Shown here: piece after piece, positions 12,005 to 22,317 of the stretch
Layout of the letters: each line of letters opens with the position of its first letter
Numbering within the stretch: position 1 is the stretch's first letter
From: Mytilinidion resinicola
Lineage: Eukaryota > Ascomycota > Dothideomycetes > Mytilinidiales > Mytilinidiaceae
Length of the DNA: 64,000 bases
NCBI RefSeq assembly: GCF_010093595.1
Contig: NW_022985456.1
Location: 615,744-679,743, forward strand
Direction: 5' to 3'
The notes under the pieces: generated by a model
The model's input: only the letters and a program-made list of their open reading frames with translations
Told to the model about the DNA's origin: nothing
The model's database searches: none
Translations under genes and position numbers: made by a program

Positions 12005-13125
12005 ATTGAAGGGGCTTGTAAGCGAGATGGATGGGGATGGTTCGGGACACATTCACGATAATGCTTTATTGACAAATTGTCCACTTCTTCGTTTCTTGGT
12101 ATTATTCTGAGGCTTCTATGTTTATGCGCCTTTGAGATTTCGCTGACTGGTCGCGTTATCGCCTCTATTGTCTCGGCTACTCTCTTTATCGCGTCGCCTC
12201 TATTTCTACACGAAAGTAATGAAATTCTCCGAAGTATGACCTTGACTCCACTTGCTCTGGGAACTCACATGATCGTCACATGTCTACGCTTATGTCAGCG
12301 TCACATCTCCGCAGTCTCCGTCTAGCTATAAAGCCTTGTACAGGCGGGTTTTTGATGTTTTCAGCGTCAACCTCGCGGGGAATAGCTGATGGGACCGGTT
12401 GGGTGTTGGTAACAGCTTCATGGAGCTGACCACATGGCTGCCTTGGTCGGAGACACTAAGTTGGGATTTAGCTGTGTATCATTTGCACTTGATAATGCGA
12501 TCATCTACAGCTGAGACGGCGCTATGTAAACTGTCAATGTTTTTGTCAATCGCTAGTGTCTACCGATATGCTGGCTAATATGTTGGATTAGAACAATCAC
12601 TTACAGCAAGCATTGCTGGTAGCCATCAGGTGTGAATTATACATAATGTCCGGTTCCATCAATGTTCAGACGCTACGGCCTGAAATTCTACATAAATAAA
12701 GGAAGCTCTAGCGCTGATAATCATCATCATCCGCTTTCCCATCTTTTTCAATTCGGCGCGAGTTTCATTCGCTCTGTCTTCTCCTTCTCTCTCCTCCCCC
12801 GCTCCCGCAGCAAGCATTCTCGTTTCGATGCTGCCACATGGTAGGGGTTCGATGATAGTTTTTACGAAGCTAACGCTGCATATTGCTATGCCTTTCCTGA
12901 TTCTGAACGTAGAGGGGTTTTAACCCCACCCACGTCATACAGCACGTGACTGTCACATGATCTGGAACTATTATATGTGAAATAAAATGCAATCCAGGAT
13001 TTAACGCTGGTGACATCCTGTAACTGTGATACATTTAGCTAGCATACCTCAAGTATGTTCGCTTCCCAAGTGCCGCTACATCATCCAAAGCCCGCCAGCT
13101 AGACGACTTGACAAGAATGCACCTT
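12005..13125. other. Intergenic, 1.1 kb
   Basis: 3' flank of the ABC-G gene and 3' flank of the small minus-strand gene. AT-rich stretches and short ORFs only. I see no tRNA, repeat or conserved coding motif. Confidence 0.5.
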
Positions 13126-13605
13126 TCATGCCTCCAAAGTCTCCGAATAGATCTCGCTAAGGAGATCGAAATCCTTCTTTGTCATCTCTTTGTCGTTCAG
13201 TCTGGCCCGCATCCATTCCGCCATCTTTTCCGGAAGCGGCCGCAGCAGATAGACCGTATGAAGATTCTCCTTAGGCGGTTCACTTTCGTCCTTCCATACA
13301 AAGCTGATCAGAAGCCTTCCATCACAGGTAAAGCTTGCAACCAATACGACGTTCAGTTGAAAGTCGTTGCTCGTTGATGTGATCACTTCCTCCCAGGCAA
13401 TATCATTCATCATAGGAAGATGTAGCTTGTCATTCCAGAGCCTGCGGAAGTCGTTCAACTCGGTGTTGAGCGGACTGACTGAAAGATTCGGGATGGACGC
13501 GCTAACTACAATATCCCCGCAGTGTACTGTAGTGGTAGTGCCAACTCGAGGCTTCGCTCCGTCTTCAGGTGCCTGTGGTACAATAGTATCGATGCGTTGT
13601 GCCAT
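13126..13605 (-). CDS. Hypothetical protein, shorter member of a divergent paralogue pair
   Basis: Single exon, 159 aa from the first ATG (13605); an open frame upstream of it has no ATG. No signal peptide or known motif is seen. The C-terminal ~110 residues are clearly homologous to the divergent neighbour that starts at 13970: SFTCDGRLLISFVWKDE matches DFTMCGRDLLLFHWNNE, NLHTVYLLRPLPEKMAEWM matches HLHVLLLLGPFPDEISQWI, and both continue with a charged helix ending in a DLL/DYY..Y..L pattern. It lacks the zinc knuckle of its partner. The shared domain is unknown to me. The two genes are head to head with 364 bases between start codons, so they may share a promoter. Confidence 0.65.
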   Translation of the reverse strand: MAQRIDTIVPQAPEDGAKPRVGTTTTVHCGDIVVSASIPNLSVSPLNTELNDFRRLWNDKLHLPMMNDIAWEEVITSTSNDFQLNVVLVASFTCDGRLLISFVWKDESEPPKENLHTVYLLRPLPEKMAEWMRARLNDKEMTKKDFDLLSEIYSETLEA

Positions 13606-13969
13606 GCTTGGTACTGTGAGAAGCGGGATGAGTAATGACAAGGGAGCTCGCTTGCAGGTTGTCTAAAGGGAGAGAAGAGTCCGTTGAATGGTAAGTTTTC
13701 TCAGTCGTCTAGAACTCGTCTTTATACTAGGGCGAGCCTTGGGCGGTCGGTTCTTGATTGCTGCAAGCTTTCCTTCGCATTACGTTTGGGCTGCCTACGG
13801 TTTTGCATCTAGAAGCAACCAGAAAACGACAAACTCAGTCTTCTTGCAGCATAAAGAACGAATCTTTGAACCTCAGGAACTTTGGAACGGACCTGATACA
13901 TTGGACCAATCTCAGATTATCAATAGGTTCCTGTGCAGCAGCAACTCCGAAGCGAACTATTAGGCAACG
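13606..13969. promoter_or_regulatory. Shared divergent promoter region of the paralogue pair
   Basis: 364 bases between the start codons of two head-to-head homologous genes. No TATA box or palindrome stands out. The bidirectional role is inferred from layout only. Confidence 0.35.
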
Positions 13970-14716
13970 ATGGCACCAAAGAATGAGGGCGGCCAGGGTG
14001 GCAGAGAAGGTAACTCCAGGGGTGAGTGCTACACATGCGGCAGTACAGGTCATCTCTCTCGTGACTGCGCTCAAACCGATAACAAGGGGGGTAGAGGTAG
14101 GACATGCGATAGAGGCGGAGGGTATGACTTCTCTAGAGCTACAGGCGGAAGCTTGCAAGAACACAATTTGATCGAAGTACCCTGGCCTTGCGACGACGAC
14201 GACGACTTCAAATCGCGCAGTTACGAGACGTCCCCTAAATCTTTCCGCTTTGGCATCAACTACGACGAAGAGCCTACCGACATCGATGTACATCGTCTCC
14301 GTCAGGCGTGGAGTGATCTAGATCTTCGCTTTCCGGCCGAGCACCATTCGGAACATATCGAGGCGTGGCAGCAATTTCTAAACTCACCTGAAGAGGATAA
14401 ATACCGCCGGTTCAAAGTTATAGTCATCGAAGATTTTACCATGTGCGGGCGGGATTTGCTATTGTTCCATTGGAATAACGAGGGGCTGCCGGAGCATCAT
14501 CTCCATGTTCTCTTACTGCTTGGTCCCTTTCCAGATGAAATATCGCAATGGATAGAAGCGAATTCAAGGCCGAAGGAGAGGGATGAGAAGTGGTATGATA
14601 CGATGAGAGACTATTATCTCGACTACTTGCGTGGTGAGTATATTACGAAGGACCTCGAACCTTTGATCACAGGCAGACCGGTAGCTTTCGAAGTGCGGAA
14701 GACCGTGGAGCTCTAA
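13970..14716 (+). CDS. CCHC zinc-knuckle protein, longer member of the paralogue pair
   Basis: Single exon, 248 aa. A Gly/Arg-rich N-terminus carries one CCHC zinc knuckle (CYTCGSTGHLSRDC, about residues 20-33; spacing C-X2-C-X4-H-X4-C), a motif that usually binds single-stranded RNA or DNA. RGG-like stretches (GGRGRTCDRGGGYD) follow, then an acidic run (DDDDD). From about residue 100 the protein shares a domain with the neighbour at 13126-13605: FKVIVIEDFTMCGRDLLLFHW, then HLHVLLLLGPFPDEISQWI. The unknown shared domain appears to have gained, or its partner lost, a nucleic-acid-binding head. The molecular role is not known to me. Confidence 0.7.
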   Translation: MAPKNEGGQGGREGNSRGECYTCGSTGHLSRDCAQTDNKGGRGRTCDRGGGYDFSRATGGSLQEHNLIEVPWPCDDDDDFKSRSYETSPKSFRFGINYDEEPTDIDVHRLRQAWSDLDLRFPAEHHSEHIEAWQQFLNSPEEDKYRRFKVIVIEDFTMCGRDLLLFHWNNEGLPEHHLHVLLLLGPFPDEISQWIEANSRPKERDEKWYDTMRDYYLDYLRGEYITKDLEPLITGRPVAFEVRKTVEL

Positions 14717-14941
14717 GTTATGTAGAGGCTAGCAAATTTGCTTTTTTCAAGTTGAGACTGTAAGGATATGTATGTGTGTGTGACTGGAGCAATTTGCGGC
14801 ATCCGTGAACTCTATAGCCCTTGAAGTCACCGTCCGTGCCACATCGGAGCCACTCCGGCCCGCTAGCGCAACGCCACACCTTCACGAGACTTCGCGTTCC
14901 CACACCCATCCATCTCCACTCCCTCCATCCTTTTTTATTGA

Positions 14942-15970
14942 ATGAAATACGAGATTCGCCAAGCCGGCGTGAAAGGCCTGGGACTGTTTGCCAAAAGCCC
15001 GATCGCCCGCGGAACTCGCATCCTCTCCGAACGACCGCTACTCGCTATCCGCCAAGACCAGGAAGTTGACGGCATCTTTTCTGCCACGAAGTCCTTAACT
15101 CAGAATGACAGAAAAGCGTTATTGGACCTTTCAGGCCACAGCGGCGGACAAAGTCTCGAGTTTGCACGATGGATGCAGGTGGTGTGGTGGAATGTGAAGA
15201 GTCTCGTCAGGAGTGTTCGACACCCTAGTACTTTCACTAGCTCTATCCCATCTCCACGTTCGATGCGAGAGCACATGACTATTTTCAACGTCTTTCGCTC
15301 AAATTCGTTCGATTTGGGGGGCGGCGGTAGTATCCAGCAAGCCGTGTTTGATAATGTGGCAAGGATAAATCATTCTTGCCTGCCAAATGCGCAGGGAAAT
15401 TTTCATTCGACGCTAGGTCGGTTCAATGTCCATGCGTTACGGGATATCAAGAGCGGTGAGGAGGTTACGCTGAACTATCTCCCTGAGCTTGGTTCGCTTG
15501 CTGCTTCGAGGGGTAGCAAATTGCAAGAGGGTTATGGCTTCGACTGCGACTGTCCGGCGTGTGATTTGACGACGGCGAGAGGGAAAGCGGGAGAAGAGCG
15601 GCGAGCGGAAGAAAGAAAAAGGATAAAAGAGTTTGCGGCTACGGTTGAGAAGAACGCGGAAGGGATGGATGCGGAGTTGAGGATGACAAAGAGGTTCATC
15701 AAGCTATTTGAGGCCGAAGGGATTACCGGGAGGGAAGTCGCGTCGATGTGAGTATCAGGCTGAAGCAACAACTTACTTTGAGGTGTCATATGCTAATCTC
15801 TTGATAGGTATTTCGAAGTTGCAAAGCTCAACGTGAAGCTCGGGAGACACGACGAAGCGCTTCGGTGCGCCGAGAAGGGATTAGAGCTGGATCAGTACTG
15901 CATTGGATTCGACCATCCGACATATGAAAACGGTGTTGAATTCATTACGGCGTTGAAAAGCAAAGCTTGA
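14942..15970 (+). CDS. SET-domain protein (SMYD/SET5-like lysine methyltransferase family)
   Basis: Exons 14942-15747 and 15808-15970 (60-bp intron, gtgagt…tag) join to 969 nt, 322 aa. It begins with the SET-N motif GVKGLGLFAKSPIARGTRIL, followed by an insertion of about 80 residues. SET-C is complete: ARINHSCLPNA (the NHSC S-adenosylmethionine pocket), the catalytic-side motif EVTLNYLPEL and a Cys-rich post-SET turn (CDCPAC). The C-terminal exon is short and helical, TPR-like (AKLNVKLGRHDEALRCAEKGLEL), as in fungal SET proteins with split SET and helical tail. No MYND finger (CXXC cluster) is seen in the insert. It is a predicted protein-lysine methyltransferase whose substrate cannot be told from sequence. 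Confidence 0.88.
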
Positions 15971-16123
15971 AGGCTGTATGCTCTACAGATATGTATACCT
16001 ACGAAGTACACCATCAACTACATACCCAAAGCTAGAAGAGCTGAGGAAAACCCATTCCTCCTATTCTTCAGTGAAGAGATATGTCCATACCTCCCACATT
16101 CATTCTCCTTGCCGTCGAATCGC

Positions 16124-16852
16124 TTAAATCCCATGCTCACTCTTCCACACCCTCAACTCCTCCCTCAACTCCTCCAAGCCTTTGCTCTCATCATCTTGAT
16201 ATTTCGCAAACTTCCCTCCGCCCATCCCATGAATCAATTCCCTCACCTTTCCCACCCATATATCTGACTCCGACCACTGGCTCTGCTTTCCGGTAGACCT
16301 CGCAATCATGCGCATATAGCTCAGTACCTGCGGCGCATCCGCCCCCAACATCTTATGTCCTTGTAGCCAGGGCAGAACCTCCCTCGCCGCAGACTCGGCC
16401 TCGGGATGTAGTCCGTTATGTTCCAAGATTTGGGAAAGATTAAGCAACGCGCTCATGTTCTTGGTCTTAGCCCCGGAGACGGGGTCGTAGGGTCCATTAG
16501 CATACATCTCCCGCACAATCCTTTCTTGCTCTTCCCACTTCTCGAGGTTTTTCGCGATGGAGCTTCGAGCTAGTTTCAACTTCATCCATAATTGATAGTC
16601 GGCTCTGTGAAGTGATTGCGGTCTGCTCGTATACTCGCGGATCTCGAGAGTTTCATCGAGGATCCTTTCGAGCCAATCAAGCTTTTCCTCGACTGAGAGC
16701 GCATTGTTGAACTTGAATCGCTGCAGGTCGGCCTCGGTGAAGCATTGAAAGAAGTTGCGCGCGGTGGTGTATTCGATGTCGCTCCAGAATGGAGTGTTGG
16801 GGACGTCGTGGTCCCAGAGGAATTTTGGGGCGAGGTTTGCGGTGGCGGCCAT
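16124..16852 (-). CDS. TPR-like helical hypothetical protein
   Basis: Single exon, 242 aa, all-helical look. The middle holds tetratricopeptide-like repeats: a pair around residues 90-175 with ARSSIAKNLEKWEEQERIV, then ALLNLSQILEHNGLHPEAE with the small/large residue pattern of TPR helices. It has no signal peptide and no membrane segment. Its 3' end faces that of the SET gene across 153 bases, so the two are convergent. It resembles small fungal TPR proteins of unknown role. No enzymatic motif is seen. Confidence 0.7.
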   Translation of the reverse strand: MAATANLAPKFLWDHDVPNTPFWSDIEYTTARNFFQCFTEADLQRFKFNNALSVEEKLDWLERILDETLEIREYTSRPQSLHRADYQLWMKLKLARSSIAKNLEKWEEQERIVREMYANGPYDPVSGAKTKNMSALLNLSQILEHNGLHPEAESAAREVLPWLQGHKMLGADAPQVLSYMRMIARSTGKQSQWSESDIWVGKVRELIHGMGGGKFAKYQDDESKGLEELREELRVWKSEHGI

Positions 16853-17452
16853 TTTGAAATATGGGAAGAGAGAGGTATAGCCAGCAAAGGCAAGAGATAT
16901 GCCACGTTTCTGTTGTATATACTATGTACATTCTGAATAGTGGTTGCCTGAATACTGAGCCAAACATGTAGTCTCCATGGAGATCAAAGCGCTTTCGACA
17001 CTCCTATTCAATCCTAGCGCCGTTTTGCCATTGGCTGCGGTAAACTTCAGATGATCAGACCTCCATACTCCATAACGTAGAAAGTCATATCAAGTCTTTA
17101 ACTCGTGAAGTTTTGATTTAAACTCCAAGACGACTTTTGACGCTTCGATATTAGGTTAGTGACTGGGCGTGTGGAACGGACATGCTTTTGAACTCGCCTT
17201 GGCAATCGCGTTATTTTCCTTATCTCGCTTCGTTTTCTCAACCTTTCATTTCGTACCGTGGCTCTCATCTCCACGTAACAAGCACGACAGCTTTCTTTCC
17301 TTCATCATGTAAATAAGTTTTTCGCATTCCGTTAAAACAACGCTTGCCCCCCGCTGCCTGGCTTAGATTAGCCTTGATGTTGGTGGTTTTTGCTTTTTTC
17401 GCCAAAATACCTTTCCAAGGCACTGCTCTCCAAATACAGTCAGACATAAGTA
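16853..17452. other. Divergent intergenic region, 0.6 kb
   Basis: Between the start of the TPR-like gene and the start of the MFS gene. A pyrimidine-rich leader precedes the MFS ATG. No other feature is seen. Confidence 0.45.
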
Positions 17453-19005
17453 ATGGTTCACGGCCACGAGAAAGAGCAAGGAAAAACCCTAGCTCGTACC
17501 CCAGAGGACTCCCTTCAAGCAAATGACCCGGACAACCCCTTCAATTGGTCCCCAACAAAGAAATGGAGCGTAACTTTAGTCGCCTGCTACGTAACCTTCA
17601 TCGTGGGGTTCAACGCGACAGCCCTCACAGCCGCCGTTAACGAAACTAATGCCCAATTCCACATATCCGATGCCTCGTTTCCGCACTCCGTTTGGCCCGT
17701 CACGGCATGGAACACAGGCGGTGCTTTAGCTCCAATGGTTGTGCTTCCGATTATGGAAGACTACGGCACAAGACCTGGGTACCTCATTACGTATTTCCTA
17801 TTTGTCATCTTCGTCATCCCTCAAGCTGTAGCGCAGAACTTCGCAACGTTCATCGTTTGCCGCTTTTTTGCGGGATGTTGCGGAGCAGTACTTCAAGACG
17901 CAATGGATGGGATTATTGCAGATATATGGGCGGAGGCTACTCAGCGAAGCTTACCGGTATCGTGCTACGTTTTCGCGCTTCTTGCGGGTGTGAGTATAGG
18001 ACCAGTCGTCGGTGGAGCGATTATGGAGAGCTTGAGTTGGCGATGGTAACTATTTCTATCGACACGGAGGAATTTTTACATTAGCTTACATGCATCAGGA
18101 TCTTCTACACCCAACTCGTAATCTACGGCGGCTCCGCCCCCATCGTGTTTCTCATCTTCCGCGAAACCCGCTGCCCCATCATCCTCTCCCGTCGAAAAAA
18201 ACGAAATCACCAACATCCACCTGAGCTCGACGATGCCAACCCCAACACCCCAAACACTGCCAAACACCCCATCCCCCTCACCGCCCTCAAAGCCTTCCTC
18301 GCTAGCAACATCCTCCGCCCTCTCCTCCTCCTCACCACCGAACCCGTCGTTGCCTCCTTCACTCTACTCTCCGCCCTCTCCTACGGCCTGCTCTTCCTCG
18401 CCACCCAATCCGTGCCCCAAGTCTACGCCGCCCTCTACGCCTTCTCCGAACCTTCCACCGGCCTAATCCAAGCCTCCATCGTCGTCGGCGAAGTCCTCGG
18501 CTTCCTCGCCTGCGCCTCCATCGGCGACCCCTACTTCGCGCGTGCCTCGGCCGGCACCGCGCGCATCCTCGGCGGCCCTCCCCAGCTCCCCGAAGTCCGC
18601 CTCTACCTCGCCATCCCGGCCTCCTTCATCGGGCTCGCTGGCGGGCTGTTCGTGTACGGCTGGACCGCCTACGCCGACGTCACATTCTGGGCGCCGGCCG
18701 TCGGTCTTTTACTCGTCGGGTTTGGCAGCGTGGTGGTCATGCAGGCGATCATGATGTACATCACGGACGCGTACGCGAAGTACGCGGCGAGCGCGTCGGC
18801 GGCGGTGTGCTTTGGGGAGAACATGGCGGCGGCGTTCTTGCCGCTCGCGAGCCAGAGCATGTATAGCAATCTGAGATTTCACTGGGCGAGCAGCTTGCTG
18901 GCGTTTGTGGCGGTGGCGTTGAGCTGTGCGCCGGTGGTGTTGGTGTGGAAGGGGCGGGCGATTCGGGAGAAGAGTCCGTTTATGAGGGAGGCGATGGTTG
19001 GGTAG
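17453..19005 (+). CDS. MFS transporter, DHA1 (multidrug/polyamine) type
   Basis: Exons 17453-18045 and 18099-19005 (53-bp intron) join to 1500 nt, 499 aa. The cytosolic N-terminus carries the fungal DHA1 motif DPDNPFNWSPTKKW before helix 1. About 12 hydrophobic helices follow with a charged central loop (SRRKKRNHQHPPELDD). The usual loop-2 motif GxLxDRxGRR is weak here (MEDYGTRPGY), while the motif-C-like GPVVGGAI is present in helix 5. It is likely an H+ antiporter in the plasma membrane exporting a small molecule; the substrate cannot be told. The second exon is strongly GC-rich at third positions, unlike the first. Confidence 0.85.
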
Positions 19006-20265
19006 TGGGGGTGGGTTTGGGGACTCCATGTGGTTGTGAGCTAGGAAAGAAAGATGTGCGGCTGATTTACAAGCTCGAGAATGTCACATGCTGGGAGAAT
19101 TTCGAAACCATGCCGCAGTACCTCTTACATTGGCAAGCGGTTGCGGGCTGATATGAATGATGCGCGTCTAATTTGCGTGCATAAGGACGTTGCGAGCTCC
19201 TGCGGTCCTAACTTATAGTGGCGATCTTGAAGGTTATCGTCATTGCGCTTGTTCGTGCTGTGTTGTTTGAAGAGCGCTTGGAGTGCTATTGTGGCAGGCG
19301 AAATTGGATTTGCGAGAACAGCGGGTGTAAGTCTGCTGAGGCGCCCGAGTCCGGGAATGTCTGAGAAAGGTTGGAGATGATCGGTCCGCCAGCCTATTGT
19401 AGCGCTTTGCCACACAAATAAAACACTAACCGACCCTGAGAGACTTTGGATGAAGAAAACTATATGTGCGCCTTAGGGTACTCTTGCCAGCTCTGCTAAA
19501 AGAATAAAAAAAGATGTCCAGTTTGCGAAGTTACAGTTGACATCGTGCTTTCTAAGAGTATGCTGGGTCACCCTTGGCTTGTTAAGTGTACACGAAAAAT
19601 GCTGCCTGATTTAGAAGCTTAGAGTTTCAATAAGCTATCTATATCTTTAATGGTGTGTTGGAGGTCTCATGACGGTGACAAACGTGTGTCCATGAGGTTT
19701 GACTCGTGAAAACGCATTGAGGCACCTCAAATAGTGCCAGCCAAGTGGAAGCTTACCTCTGTGGGCTTTCACCTGACGGGGCCGACACGTTTGTGGGTGG
19801 CGGACCTTGCACGGCGGGGATGAATATATAACCGCTCGGGGCAATGGCAGACCTGGAATTGTCAGTATAGAGCAGCGAGGCCAATGAATAGGTTTGACTT
19901 ACGCAAGCCAAACTCGGAATGAGTTTAAGAGGTTAGCCATGGCGACTAGAGATGATGCATGTGCAAGATGTAAAGTGGGGGGAAAGTGAGGAGAAGTGAG
20001 AGGGGAGTGATGAGTTGCAGAGTGAAGAGTCATAGAAGGCAGATGTAAAGAGAAGAGAGTGAGGTGTAGAGAGTGGAAGAGAATGAAAAGGAAAGACGGA
20101 ATTTCTCCGGGAGAGCACTCCAGTAATTTGTTAATCGCATACTTATGCGGCATTGCTTATTACGCACGGTACCTGATGATGTTTTTCGGGAGCGCGGACA
20201 ATAGATGTCTTGTTCTGGTCAACTATAAATTGGATGCTGGGTATACAAACAAGTTCTCGATATGA
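19006..20265. other. Intergenic, 1.26 kb, before the transposon
   Basis: No gene recognised. A purine-rich run (gagaagtgagaggggagtgatg-like, about 19975-20100) gives low-complexity ORFs on both strands. The last 8 bases before 20274 form the target duplication of the mobile element. Confidence 0.45.
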
Positions 20266-20273
20266 TACCACAA
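20266..20273. repeat. Left 8-bp target-site duplication (TACCACAA)
   Basis: TACCACAA sits directly before the terminal inverted repeat and is repeated exactly at 21633-21640 directly after the opposite end. That is the footprint of one insertion event. Confidence 0.85.
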
Positions 20274-20373
20274 GGACGAGCTTAATTACCACCCCCCTTT
20301 TCTCTTGCTATAACCCGCCCTAGATTTAGCTTAGCTCCGGCCCGCAACAACTTTGTCCTACTAATTCGAAGCT
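20274..20373 (+). repeat. Left terminal inverted repeat (outer), with a short internal deletion
   Basis: Aligns with the reverse complement of 21507-21632. It lacks about 21 bases (a TTTCTCTCCG.ATCACCCCCC unit) found in the right end and in the inner copy. The gap lies between two CACCCCCC direct repeats, as expected for slippage. Confidence 0.75.
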
Positions 20374-20412
20374 TTAAATCTGCAACACCACGAGAGTGAA
20401 CTAATAGTTATA

Positions 20413-20506
20413 GGACGAGCTTAATTACCACCCCCCATTTCTCTCCGCATCACCCCCCTTTTCTCTTCCTACCACCCCCCCTACATTTAGCCTAGCTCCG
20501 GCCGGT
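20413..20506 (+). repeat. Second (inner) left terminal repeat of the same family, running into the gap
   Basis: Starts GGACGAGCTTAATTACCACC again and keeps the CTCTCCGCATCACCCCCC unit missing from the outer left end. It is probably the left end of a nested related copy whose right end is in the N run. The preceding 8 bases are TAGTTATA. Confidence 0.7.
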
Positions 20507-21506
20507 NNNNNNNNNNNNNNNNNNNNNNNNNNNNNNNNNNNNNNNNNNNNNNNNNNNNNNNNNNNNNNNNNNNNNNNNNNNNNNNNNNNNNNNNNNNNNN
20601 NNNNNNNNNNNNNNNNNNNNNNNNNNNNNNNNNNNNNNNNNNNNNNNNNNNNNNNNNNNNNNNNNNNNNNNNNNNNNNNNNNNNNNNNNNNNNNNNNNNN
20701 NNNNNNNNNNNNNNNNNNNNNNNNNNNNNNNNNNNNNNNNNNNNNNNNNNNNNNNNNNNNNNNNNNNNNNNNNNNNNNNNNNNNNNNNNNNNNNNNNNNN
20801 NNNNNNNNNNNNNNNNNNNNNNNNNNNNNNNNNNNNNNNNNNNNNNNNNNNNNNNNNNNNNNNNNNNNNNNNNNNNNNNNNNNNNNNNNNNNNNNNNNNN
20901 NNNNNNNNNNNNNNNNNNNNNNNNNNNNNNNNNNNNNNNNNNNNNNNNNNNNNNNNNNNNNNNNNNNNNNNNNNNNNNNNNNNNNNNNNNNNNNNNNNNN
21001 NNNNNNNNNNNNNNNNNNNNNNNNNNNNNNNNNNNNNNNNNNNNNNNNNNNNNNNNNNNNNNNNNNNNNNNNNNNNNNNNNNNNNNNNNNNNNNNNNNNN
21101 NNNNNNNNNNNNNNNNNNNNNNNNNNNNNNNNNNNNNNNNNNNNNNNNNNNNNNNNNNNNNNNNNNNNNNNNNNNNNNNNNNNNNNNNNNNNNNNNNNNN
21201 NNNNNNNNNNNNNNNNNNNNNNNNNNNNNNNNNNNNNNNNNNNNNNNNNNNNNNNNNNNNNNNNNNNNNNNNNNNNNNNNNNNNNNNNNNNNNNNNNNNN
21301 NNNNNNNNNNNNNNNNNNNNNNNNNNNNNNNNNNNNNNNNNNNNNNNNNNNNNNNNNNNNNNNNNNNNNNNNNNNNNNNNNNNNNNNNNNNNNNNNNNNN
21401 NNNNNNNNNNNNNNNNNNNNNNNNNNNNNNNNNNNNNNNNNNNNNNNNNNNNNNNNNNNNNNNNNNNNNNNNNNNNNNNNNNNNNNNNNNNNNNNNNNNN
21501 NNNNNN
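20507..21506. other. Assembly gap, exactly 1000 N
   Basis: A run of exactly 1000 undetermined bases, most likely a scaffolding placeholder caused by the repeat. The real distance may differ. Confidence 0.97.
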
Positions 21507-21632
21507 GTTCTGCTTCTAATTGGTGAGACAAAGTTGTTACAGGCCGGAGCTAAGCTAAATCTAGGGGGGGTTTTATAGCAAGAGAAAAGGGGGGTGATAC
21601 GGAGAGAAAGGGGGTGGTAATTAAGCTCGTCC
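21507..21632 (-). repeat. Right terminal inverted repeat
   Basis: Reverse complement begins GGACGAGCTTAATTACCACC and carries the full set of C-rich blocks. It is the best-preserved end in the window. Confidence 0.8.
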
Positions 21633-21640
21633 TACCACAA
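21633..21640. repeat. Right 8-bp target-site duplication (TACCACAA)
   Basis: Exact copy of 20266-20273, directly after the right inverted repeat. Confidence 0.85.
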
Positions 21641-22317
21641 CCTATCAAACTATACATAAATGATGAGCGAAACGCTTAATGCTGAAGCCCAGCTACTGCT
21701 TGGGGCTTAGACCACCACAGGGCGCAGCTAATGAGTCATGTGACAAACCCCAAACTACTAGGAATGACACTATCCAGTGACATAGCCGAGCGGAAGAATG
21801 TCTACATGTACTGAATAAGGGTGAATCTCTGTAAAGCATGATTTTTGCATGTTACCCACCGGATGTTAAAGCCCACATGTGACACGTCATGGAGCGCTCG
21901 TCCAAAGAGCCCACCATACACGAATTAGATTTCATGTACGAAGTTTGAAAGCAGACTGCCATGTCCATATTGCTGTCGCTCAGGGCCGGTAGGCGAATCA
22001 ACAAGATAAAATGTGCGATGGCCTTCAGCCCAGCCTGGACACGCCGGAGGTTCATGCGGGGGTTGAGGTACACGGCGAAATATGATACTCAAACTGTTCG
22101 AGCCTGACGAGTTGCCGCGGATGACGACAAGTCTGCTAGGGCTGGGCCGGATTGTGGAGGCAGCGATGCGACAAGGGAGAGATCTAGCTAAGATGCGCGC
22201 CGAATGGGTATCTAGGCATGTTGACTTAGAGAAGTGCTGGCCTGGGATCAGCGTATACCACACTATATAGAACCACGCGCAATAGCTCCACGAGCATTGT
22301 ACAACTCCACTGGTATC
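21641..22317. other. Intergenic, 0.68 kb
   Basis: Contains a 62-codon plus-strand ORF (22082-22270) with a coding-like composition (GLGRIVEAAMRQGRDLAKM) but no recognisable homology, no partner exon and no conserved motif. I do not call it a gene. Confidence 0.4.

Larger units (their letters stand above)
20274..21632. mobile_element. DNA transposon with ~100-126 bp terminal inverted repeats and 8-bp target duplication (hAT-like by footprint)
   Basis: The left end (20274 onward) begins GGACGAGCTTAATTACCACC, and the right end (up to 21632) is its reverse complement. The inverted repeats stay alignable for about 100 bases on the left and 126 on the right, including TAGATTTAGCTTAGCTCCGG and ACAACTTTGTC. 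Identical 8-bp flanks mark the insertion; 8 bp is the usual size for hAT elements, though a few other superfamilies also make 8-bp duplications. The interior is masked by 1000 N, so a transposase cannot be seen or ruled out. A non-autonomous MITE-like element is equally possible. A second copy of the same left end lies inside at 20413. Confidence 0.8.

Noticed and set aside
20425..21531. A 368-codon minus-strand reading frame across the gap
   Set aside because: Almost all codons are N; the open frame is an artefact of the unsequenced run.
22082..22270. 62-codon ORF with plausible codon use
   Set aside because: No homology recognised, no splice partner and no conserved motif.
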